Source of the DNA: Clostridia bacterium
GTDB lineage: Bacteria; Bacillota; Clostridia; Christensenellales; Aristaeellaceae
Direction: 5' to 3'
DNA length: 7,195 nucleotides
Assembly (NCBI GenBank): GCA_017537105.1
Contig: JAFWBZ010000317.1
Coordinates: forward strand, 1 to 7,195
Part shown: piece after piece, positions 1 through 4,296 of the stretch
Layout of the letters: every line of letters starts with the position of its first letter
How positions within the stretch are numbered: the first letter of the stretch is position 1
Notes under the pieces: generated by a model
Seen by the model: the letters and a program-made list of their open reading frames with translations, nothing else
What the model was told of the DNA's origin: nothing
Database searches by the model: none
Translations under genes and position numbers: made by a program

Positions 1-176
1 CCCAGCAGCGTGTGCCCCGTGCGGGCCTTGAACAGGCGCAGCAGATAGCTGCCGTTGACGAACAGCGCGTCGGAGATCGCCTGCAGCGAAAACTTCTCGG
101 CGCTGTGCGCTTCGATGTAGGCGCGCGCGGCTTCGACCAGCAATTCTCCCGAATCCCGCTGTCCCTGGCAGCCCAT
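1..176 (-). CDS. AraC-family transcriptional regulator, N-terminal part (3' end outside window)
   Basis: Reading the minus strand from the ATG at 176-174 gives 58 codons before the window edge. From about residue 13 the protein matches an AraC/XylS helix-turn-helix domain: the stretch ARAYIEAHSAEKFSLQAISD, then a second helix with NGSYLLRLFKARTG, which corresponds to the family pattern (I/L)SPSYLSRLFKKETG. In most AraC proteins the HTH is C-terminal; here it starts at once, as in MarA/SoxS (HTH only) or Rob (HTH followed by an effector domain). What follows is outside the window. A strong AGGGGGG stretch lies about 5-11 bases upstream of this ATG. An in-frame ATG at 197-195 is possible but would place that site inside the gene. 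The gene is divergent from the iron operon and shares its control region, so it probably regulates the operon (inference). Confidence 0.85.
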   Translation of the reverse strand, partial: MGCQGQRDSGELLVEAARAYIEAHSAEKFSLQAISDALFVNGSYLLRLFKARTGHTLL

Positions 177-223
177 CGATATCCCCCCTGGCACCATTCT
201 ATGCTGACATCGCCGAGAATAAG

Positions 224-252
224 TTTATACTTACTAATTAATGTTAGCATAA
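224..252 (-). promoter_or_regulatory. Candidate promoter(s) of the araC-type gene
   Basis: Two candidate -10 elements face the minus-strand regulator. On the minus strand 241-252 reads TTATGCTAACAT, an extended -10 pattern (TG-C-TAACAT). A TATAAA lies nearer the gene at 229-224. Neither has a good TTGACA-like -35. The first shares 11 of 12 bases with the plus-strand element at 347-358 that faces the iron operon, so the two promoters look like mirror copies. Confidence 0.35.
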
Positions 253-257
253 AATAA
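239..257. promoter_or_regulatory. DtxR/IdeR-like iron box 1 (regulator side)
   Basis: Aligned by eye to the DtxR/IdeR consensus TTAGGTTAGGCTAACCTAA, the minus-strand reading TTATTTTATGCTAACATTA matches 14 of 19 positions, including the full right half-site GCTAAC. The left half-site is degraded. It overlaps the candidate -10 of the divergent regulator, so it could repress that gene when iron is plentiful. The flanks are AT-rich, which raises the chance of accidental matches; the G and C positions carry most of the information. Confidence 0.4.
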
Positions 258-282
258 CTAAGATTGCAAGCCCTTTTGAAAC

Positions 283-336
283 AAGTCAATTTCAGACAAG
301 CGGAAAGGGAAAAAAGTCAATATCAGGATAGCAAAA
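283..336. repeat. 23-bp imperfect direct repeat, candidate AraC-type operator
   Basis: AAGTCAATTTCAG at 283-295 recurs as AAGTCAATATCAG at 314-326 with one mismatch. Similarity extends to 23 bp (283-305 against 314-336), with 17 matches and a shared AGC and AA in the tail. The copies are 31 bp apart start to start, about three helical turns, so they sit on the same face of the DNA. Direct repeats of this kind are typical targets of AraC-family activators, and a divergent AraC gene lies next door. The second copy covers the position where the -35 of the operon promoter would fall, the arrangement expected for an activator that contacts RNA polymerase there. Confidence 0.5.
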
Positions 337-341
337 GAAGG

Positions 342-355
342 TTAGATTATGCTAA
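342..355. promoter_or_regulatory. DtxR/IdeR-like iron box 2 (overlaps operon -10)
   Basis: TTAGATTATGCTAA has the TTAG-N6-CTAA architecture of the DtxR-family box. Extended to 19 bp (342-360) it matches TTAGGTTAGGCTAACCTAA at 14 positions. It covers the candidate -10 at 353-358, so occupancy by an iron-loaded repressor would block the operon promoter. The repressor itself is not in the window, and the assignment to DtxR rather than another metalloregulator is inference. Confidence 0.5.
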
Positions 356-358
356 AAT
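347..358 (+). promoter_or_regulatory. Extended -10 promoter of the iron operon
   Basis: TTATGCTAAAAT contains TG-C-TAAAAT, an extended -10 motif with 5 of 6 matches to TATAAT (353-358). No recognisable -35 lies 17 bases upstream (330-335 reads AGCAAA), which fits an extended -10 or activator-dependent promoter. Transcription would start near 365, giving a leader of about 100 bases before the FTR1 start codon. Confidence 0.5.
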
Positions 359-369
359 AGGTTCGCAAA

Positions 370-383
370 TTAGAAAAGGCTAA
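370..383. promoter_or_regulatory. DtxR/IdeR-like iron box 3 (just downstream of predicted start)
   Basis: TTAGAAAAGGCTAA repeats the TTAG-N6-CTAA architecture seen 28 bp upstream at 342. Over 19 bp (370-388) it matches the DtxR consensus at 12 positions, with GGCTAAC intact on the right half. Together with the upstream site it would straddle the predicted transcription start. Confidence 0.4.
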
Positions 384-418
384 CAACGTTAAATCTGTTT
401 AATGCCTTCGCGTTTGCG

Positions 419-446
419 CGTCCCTTCGGGAAGGCCCGTGGGGACG
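419..446 (+). other. Leader hairpin upstream of the FTR1 ribosome binding site
   Basis: CGTCCC (419-424) pairs perfectly with GGGACG (441-446). Inside, CGGG (427-430) pairs with CCCG (435-438) around an AAGG loop. The nested hairpin ends four bases before the AGGAAG ribosome binding site at 451-456, so it may tune translation or mRNA stability. Its presence also argues against initiation at the ATG at 402. Confidence 0.4.
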
Positions 447-464
447 GGAAAGGAAGTTGCAATC

Positions 465-2210
465 ATGATGAAGACGGGAATCATGCGGCTTGCGGTCATC
501 TGCATGATGGCAATGATTCTACTGGCACAGTGCGTGCCTGCGATGGCGGAGGCGGATACCCGCTGGGCGGATGCCGCGGACGAAATCGACAAATTCCTCG
601 ACGCCGCGTTCGAGTCCTACCTGGACGGAGACGCTTCGAGCGCCTACGACAACGTCAGCAACGCCTACTTCCGGGTATACGAGACCACCGGCTTCGAGCG
701 GCAGACCATGAGCTACATCTCCGGCAACCGCAAAAACGCCGTGGAGATGCAGTTTTCCAACTGCAAGGCGGCGGTGAAGAAGAGCAACGTCGAGCAGGAC
801 GTGAAGGTCTCCGTGCGCACGGCGCTGGCGAAACTGAAGGGCATGATCCGCGAGGATGGCAACAAGCTGGCGGCCATGCAGGGCGGCGCGAAGAGCGAGA
901 TGAAGTATTACCTGCGCGGCGAGCTCGTTTCCACCGATCCCTATCCGGAATACTCTGCGGACCCCAACGCTGCCCAGAAGTATGAGAACTGGTACGAGGC
1001 GGCGACGCTGGTGAAGGAGCTGCTGGATACCGCCTACATGGGGTATCTGGACAGGGATTTTCAGGCGGCGCAGGACAACCTCGAGACCGCCTACTACAGC
1101 GTCTATGAGGAATCCGGCCTCGGCCACAGGATCTACACGGATCTGTCCCTGGAGGACAGGCTGGCGATGGAGAAGCACTTTGCCAACCTGAACAGCCTCA
1201 ACGCGAAGGGCGAGACCAAATACCAGAAGAACAAGTACCGCACCTCCACTGACTCGGCCAAGAATGCGATCCTGAAGCTGGCAAAGCGGATCGACGACAA
1301 GGAGGCCGAAGAGAAGGCGGCGGCTGCTGCCGAGGCGGGCGAGACCGAGGCGGTCGTGGAGGAACAGAAGCAGAGCGATCCGAGGCTGCTCACCTTCCTG
1401 GGCGCCTTCGGCATCATCGTGCGTGAGGGGCTGGAGGCCATACTGGTCATCGCCGCCATCATCGCCTACCTCACCAAGAGCGGCAACGGCCGCAGCCTCA
1501 AGAACGTCTACATCGGCGCCGTGGCGGGCATCGCCGCCAGCTTTGCCGCCGCCGCCGTGCTGGCCTGGGCCAAGGGCGCATTCGCGAGCGCGGGTCTTGC
1601 GCAGGAGATCATCGAGGGCATCACGGCCCTGATCGCCGTGTGCGTGCTGTTCTACGTATCCAACTGGATGATCTCCAAGGCGGAGGCGGCCAGCTGGAGC
1701 CGCTACATCGACGGCAAGGTGCAGACCTCCGTGGAGCAGGGCAGCGCGTTTGCGCTGGCGTTTACCGCCTTCCTGTCCGTGTTCCGCGAGGGCGCCGAGG
1801 TGGTGCTGTTCTACCAGCCGATGCTCTCCGAGGGCAACGCCGGCATGGTCTGGGCGGGCTTCGGCACGGGCTGCGTGGTGCTGGTGTTCGTCTATCTCGC
1901 CATCACCAAGCTTTCGATCCGGCTGCCCATCAAGGTGTTCTTCACGGCGACGTCGATCCTGATGGCGATCATGTGCGTGTCCTTCCTGGGCAGCGGCATC
2001 AAGGAGCTTGCGGAAGGCAATGTCTTCGATCTTTCGCTGCGGGTGCCGGGCATTCCGGAGAACGACGTCATTCAGGTGTTTGGCATCTATCCCTATCTGG
2101 AGACCCTGCTGCCGCAGCTGGTCCTGTCCATCGTGCTGCTGGTCACCTTCCTGGTGGCGCACTTCCGGGGCAAGATGGACGCGCTGAAGGCGCAGTACGA
2201 GTCCCGTTGA
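465..2210 (+). CDS. ftr1: FTR1-family high-affinity iron permease with duplicated extracytoplasmic domain
   Basis: The 581-residue membrane protein is predicted to import ferric iron (or iron oxidised at the surface). The start at 465 is chosen because AGGAAG at 451-456 is correctly spaced and the product then begins with a signal peptide cleaved after AMA (residues 26-28); the upstream in-frame ATG at 402 has no ribosome binding site. Residues 31-275 form a helical outer-face domain made of two related units (42-76 and 184-218), each with YLDxD followed by AY-x2-VYE-x2-G. An Ala/Glu-rich linker (about 277-307) leads into the FTR1 domain, with roughly seven membrane segments to about residue 572. 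Both family iron-binding motifs are present: REGLE at 320-324 and REGAE at 441-445, the REXXE signature. It is the first gene of the operon and lies directly upstream of its usual partner P19. Confident assignment; the transported redox state is not readable from sequence. Confidence 0.95.
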   Translation: MMKTGIMRLAVICMMAMILLAQCVPAMAEADTRWADAADEIDKFLDAAFESYLDGDASSAYDNVSNAYFRVYETTGFERQTMSYISGNRKNAVEMQFSNCKAAVKKSNVEQDVKVSVRTALAKLKGMIREDGNKLAAMQGGAKSEMKYYLRGELVSTDPYPEYSADPNAAQKYENWYEAATLVKELLDTAYMGYLDRDFQAAQDNLETAYYSVYEESGLGHRIYTDLSLEDRLAMEKHFANLNSLNAKGETKYQKNKYRTSTDSAKNAILKLAKRIDDKEAEEKAAAAAEAGETEAVVEEQKQSDPRLLTFLGAFGIIVREGLEAILVIAAIIAYLTKSGNGRSLKNVYIGAVAGIAASFAAAAVLAWAKGAFASAGLAQEIIEGITALIAVCVLFYVSNWMISKAEAASWSRYIDGKVQTSVEQGSAFALAFTAFLSVFREGAEVVLFYQPMLSEGNAGMVWAGFGTGCVVLVFVYLAITKLSIRLPIKVFFTATSILMAIMCVSFLGSGIKELAEGNVFDLSLRVPGIPENDVIQVFGIYPYLETLLPQLVLSIVLLVTFLVAHFRGKMDALKAQYESR

Positions 2211-2224
2211 CAACTATGATCCCG

Positions 2225-2269
2225 ATGCGGCTTTGCCCCGCGTAAGCCCGCTTTGGTGATACAACAAAG
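2225..2269 (+). other. Two small stem-loops between FTR1 and P19 genes
   Basis: ATGCGG (2225-2230) pairs with CCGCGT (2238-2243) with one G-U pair. CTTTGGTG (2251-2258) pairs with CAACAAAG (2262-2269) with one mismatch and a three-base loop. Neither is followed by a T-run, so they are not intrinsic terminators. They may mark an mRNA processing or stability site ahead of P19. Weak evidence. Confidence 0.25.
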
Positions 2270-2283
2270 TGAATGTTTGATTT

Positions 2284-2289
2284 AGGAGG
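2284..2289 (+). promoter_or_regulatory. Perfect AGGAGG ribosome binding site of P19
   Basis: AGGAGG lies 8 bases before the ATG at 2298 and is the strongest site in the window, better than that of FTR1 (AGGAAG). It suggests that the periplasmic binding protein is made in excess over the permease. Confidence 0.75.
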
Positions 2290-2297
2290 ATTGAATC

Positions 2298-2849
2298 ATG
2301 AAGAAGTTTCTTGCACTGCTGCTGGCTGTTATGATGCTGAGCGTTTCCGCGTTTGCCCTTGCCGAGGAAGAGGCTGGTTTTGACGAGTTTGAGCTTGGCG
2401 TGGAAGGCGAACAGGAAGTGGACTTCATGACGATGGCGATGGTGTACTTCCAGCCCGTGGACATGGCGCCCGCGGATCAGGCGGCCTCCAAGGAGGACTC
2501 CGACCTGCACATCGAAGTGGACCTGACCGCCAATGAGAATCCCTATTCCTTCCCGGTGGACGGCTGGGTGCCCTACATGAGCATCGACTTCACCATCAAG
2601 GATGCCGACGGCAACGAGATCACCAGTGGCTCCATGATGCCCATGGCCGCCTCCGATGGCCCGCACTACGGCAACAACATCGCGCTGCCCGAGGGCGAAG
2701 GCTATTCCATCACCCTGTCCATCAAGAGCCCTGCTGAGAACGGCTATCTGCTGCACGTGGACGACGAGACCGGCGTTGAGGCCGACGAGTTCTGGACCGA
2801 GCCGCTGACCGCCACCTGGACCGGCTGGGACTTCGTGAAGCAGTGGTAA
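2298..2849 (+). CDS. p19: P19/Tp34-type extracytoplasmic iron-transport protein
   Basis: The 183-residue protein has a clear signal peptide (MKKFLALLLAVMML onward, cleaved after ALA at 20-22) followed by an acidic N-terminus and a beta-rich domain of the P19/Tp34/FetP family. In Campylobacter P19 the metal site uses His42, Met88, His95 and His132. The equivalents here are His71 in SDLHIEVD, Met116 and His123 in SMMPMAASDGPHYGNN (same 7-residue spacing), and His153 in YLLHVDD; Glu73 is a further candidate ligand. Met residues 44, 46 and 48 (MTMAM) may add to the site. Family members bind copper and iron outside the membrane and deliver iron to the adjacent FTR1 permease. There is no lipobox, so in a single-membrane cell the mature protein would need some other means of retention. 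The length is normal for the family. Confidence 0.93.
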   Translation: MKKFLALLLAVMMLSVSAFALAEEEAGFDEFELGVEGEQEVDFMTMAMVYFQPVDMAPADQAASKEDSDLHIEVDLTANENPYSFPVDGWVPYMSIDFTIKDADGNEITSGSMMPMAASDGPHYGNNIALPEGEGYSITLSIKSPAENGYLLHVDDETGVEADEFWTEPLTATWTGWDFVKQW

Positions 2850-2872
2850 TCCATGTGCTCTGAACCATACCA

Positions 2873-2889
2873 GCGCGGGGCGCCCGCGC
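2873..2889 (+). other. Perfect 7-bp hairpin after P19
   Basis: GCGCGGG (2873-2879) and CCCGCGC (2883-2889) pair perfectly around GCG. An A-run, not a T-run, follows, so it is not an intrinsic terminator on the plus strand. It lies 24 bases after the P19 stop codon and could protect the 3' end of an ftr1-p19 mRNA segment. Confidence 0.5.
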
Positions 2890-2911
2890 AAAAATAACAA
2901 AACAGCTGCTG

Positions 2912-2949
2912 CTGCTGGTGCGCGATCCGCGGGGGACGCGCATCAGCAG
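2912..2949 (+). other. 13-bp stem-loop in the P19-DUF2318 gap
   Basis: CTGCTGGTGCGCG (2912-2924) pairs with CGCGCATCAGCAG (2937-2949) over 13 pairs, one of them G-U. The loop can close further through TCC (2926-2928) with GGA (2934-2936). It is the strongest RNA structure in the window. No T-run follows. Confidence 0.55.
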
Positions 2950-2952
2950 TGT

Positions 2953-2971
2953 GCGCGTTCGAGGAACGCGC
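2953..2971 (+). other. Perfect 8-bp hairpin in front of the DUF2318-gene ribosome binding site
   Basis: GCGCGTTC (2953-2960) pairs perfectly with GAACGCGC (2964-2971) around GAG and ends three bases before the GGGGAGG site at 2975-2981. It can influence ribosome access. TGCGCG occurs both here (2952-2957) and in the preceding stem (2919-2924), so the two hairpins could exchange partners. Confidence 0.5.
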
Positions 2972-2974
2972 TTC

Positions 2975-2992
2975 GGGGAGGCATGAGCTTTG
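2975..2992 (+). promoter_or_regulatory. GGGGAGG site that selects the TTG start at 2990
   Basis: GGGGAGG at 2975-2981 is one base from an ATG at 2983 (too close to be used) and eight bases from the TTG at 2990. The TTG frame gives the long membrane protein, while the ATG frame gives an unrelated 94-codon reading. A TGA in the TTG frame at 2984-2986 excludes any upstream start. Confidence 0.7.
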
Positions 2993-3883
2993 CTGAAATA
3001 TCTCTGGACGGTGTCCCAGGATCTCTTCGCCCTGGTGACCCTGACGACCTGGATGCACGCGCTGCTGGGAAGGCTGTACGGACGGTTCGGACGCCGCTTC
3101 CACGCGGCGGGCATCGGCATCGGCGTCGCGGCATCCGCGGCGCTGGCGGTAGTCAAGGGGAATACGAACAAGATCATCTCGAGTCACTGGAACCACTATA
3201 TCTTTGGATTTCTCTTCGGGTTTGGGCTGGCATTTGTCATACTCTGCCTGATCTTCGGAAGGCGTGAAGACCGCCGGCCCGGCTTCGCAGGCGACCTGGT
3301 CTGCCTGGCGGGCACCGGCTTTTCGGCGGTGCACATCTTTCTACAGCTGCCGGGCGTCATGCTCTATCCGTTCAACTTCAATACGATGGGGCAGGGCTAC
3401 CTGTCCTCCTACTACATGGTCCGCATGGCAGGCTGGCTGCTGGCGTTGATATTGCTGTTGGTCTACTCGCGCACGCTGTACCTCTGCGCTTTGCATATCA
3501 AACCCGTCGGTGCGGTTTCCGGCCTCCTGTGCGCCGGGACGCTGGTCAACATCTTCTATGGCGGCGGGCGGTTTTTTGCGCCCTGGGTGACCCGGGCCAA
3601 GTGGCTGCGCTGGCCCATGGCCTATTCCAAGGAGAAGCATCGCCTGGTCGGAAGCTGGCTGATCCTCACGGTGAACCACTCCATGCTGTTCATCTGGCTG
3701 GTGTTCCTGCTGGCGGCGGCCAGCCTCGTGATCTGCTTTGTGCAGAACACGCGCGTCACCGAGCCTTGGGACAACCCCGCCCAGCATCGAAAGCTCAGGG
3801 CCAGGAACCGCGGCTTCCGCCGCATGGCCTGTACCGCCCTGGCGACGGTCGCGCTGTTCACGGTGCTCCTGACGGCCGTGTAG
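2990..3883 (+). CDS. FtrD-like multi-pass membrane protein, N-terminal module of a DUF2318 protein (ends at in-frame TAG)
   Basis: From a TTG start the 297 codons encode a hydrophobic protein with about seven or eight membrane segments (roughly residues 11-31, 39-57, 70-90, 100-120, 144-163, 175-195, 220-242 and 278-296). Several His residues sit near segment ends (23, 66, 69, 115) and could bind a metal or cofactor; this is not established. It is the membrane half of proteins known from P19/FTR1 loci, in which such a region is followed directly by a DUF2318 domain. Here the frame stops at TAG (3881-3883), one codon after the last membrane segment, and continues in the same frame into the DUF2318 module. 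Read through, the product would be 429 residues, the length I remember for intact homologues. It is either an interrupted gene or a readthrough gene. Confidence 0.8.
   Translation: MLKYLWTVSQDLFALVTLTTWMHALLGRLYGRFGRRFHAAGIGIGVAASAALAVVKGNTNKIISSHWNHYIFGFLFGFGLAFVILCLIFGRREDRRPGFAGDLVCLAGTGFSAVHIFLQLPGVMLYPFNFNTMGQGYLSSYYMVRMAGWLLALILLLVYSRTLYLCALHIKPVGAVSGLLCAGTLVNIFYGGGRFFAPWVTRAKWLRWPMAYSKEKHRLVGSWLILTVNHSMLFIWLVFLLAAASLVICFVQNTRVTEPWDNPAQHRKLRARNRGFRRMACTALATVALFTVLLTAV
3881..3883 (+). other. In-frame TAG interrupting the DUF2318 membrane protein
   Basis: The frame opened at 2990 is continuous to 4279 except for this one TAG at codon 298. The codons immediately after it read G-Y-D-T-R-V-I-E-L-S, which belong to the DUF2318 module, so coding sequence resumes at once and not only at the next start codon. 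The other complete genes in the window end in TGA or TAA, and none has another in-frame TAG. Possible explanations are a point mutation, a sequencing error, suppression or readthrough, or re-initiation at the GTG at 3899. Confidence 0.75.
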
Positions 3884-3898
3884 GGCTATGATACCCGC

Positions 3899-4279
3899 GT
3901 GATTGAGCTGTCCGCGCCCGAGACCTACACCGTGTACGGCGACAGGATTCTCATTCCGATGGAGACGGTCAACGACTTCCACCTGCACCGCTTTGAGTAC
4001 AAGACTGAAAACGATGTCAACGTGCGATGGATCGTAGTGCGCAAGCCAAACTCCGCCAGCTACGGCGTCGGCCTGGACGCCTGCGAGGTCTGCGGAAACG
4101 CGGGCTACTACGAGCGCAACGGCCAGGTGGTCTGCAAGCGCTGCGACGTGGTGATGAATATCAACACCATCGGCTTCAAAGGCGGCTGCAATCCCATCCC
4201 TAGCACCTACGAGTTGGACAGCGGCAACCTGGTCCTCCACCTGTCGGAGATCGAGGCCGGAGAGCGGGAATTCAAGTGA
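3899..4279 (+). CDS. DUF2318 Cys-rich (predicted Fe-S or metal-binding) module
   Basis: This is the soluble C-terminal module of the FtrD-like protein. Counting from the GTG at 3899 it has 126 residues, with five conserved Cys: CEVC at 62-65, CKRC at 79-82 and C97 in FKGGCNPIP. Around them is the family core YGVGLDACEVCG, RCDVVMNINTIGFKGG. The CXXC pairs predict an iron-sulfur, haem or metal site acting in electron transfer on the outer face of the membrane. GTG at 3899 is only the first possible start after the TAG. It has just a weak AGGG 13 bases upstream, and a product starting there would lack any signal or membrane anchor and so stay in the cytoplasm. The true protein is therefore more likely the read-through form starting at 2990. 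The stop is 17 bases before the next gene. Confidence 0.88.
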   Translation: MIELSAPETYTVYGDRILIPMETVNDFHLHRFEYKTENDVNVRWIVVRKPNSASYGVGLDACEVCGNAGYYERNGQVVCKRCDVVMNINTIGFKGGCNPIPSTYELDSGNLVLHLSEIEAGEREFK

Positions 4280-4296
4280 GAAAGGAGCAGTAGGAA

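Noticed and set aside
12..257. Plus-strand open frame of 81 codons at the left edge
   Set aside because: It overlaps the minus-strand AraC HTH, which has a recognisable domain and a good ribosome binding site; the plus reading has neither.
402..464. N-terminal extension of FTR1 from the ATG at 402
   Set aside because: No ribosome binding site before 402, the stretch folds as a hairpin, and starting there would bury the signal peptide behind 21 extra residues.
519..2213. Long minus-strand open frame antisense to the FTR1 gene
   Set aside because: Its translation is low-complexity and rich in His, Arg and Gln, as expected from the complement of GC-rich coding sequence. It matches no family, while the plus strand is a clear FTR1.
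2873..2895. Intrinsic terminator after P19
   Set aside because: The hairpin is followed by A residues, not T, on the coding strand, and downstream genes clearly belong to the same system.
2864..2986. Open frame through the hairpin region ending at TGA 2984-2986
   Set aside because: No credible start codon with a ribosome binding site; the long inverted repeats explain the sequence better than coding.
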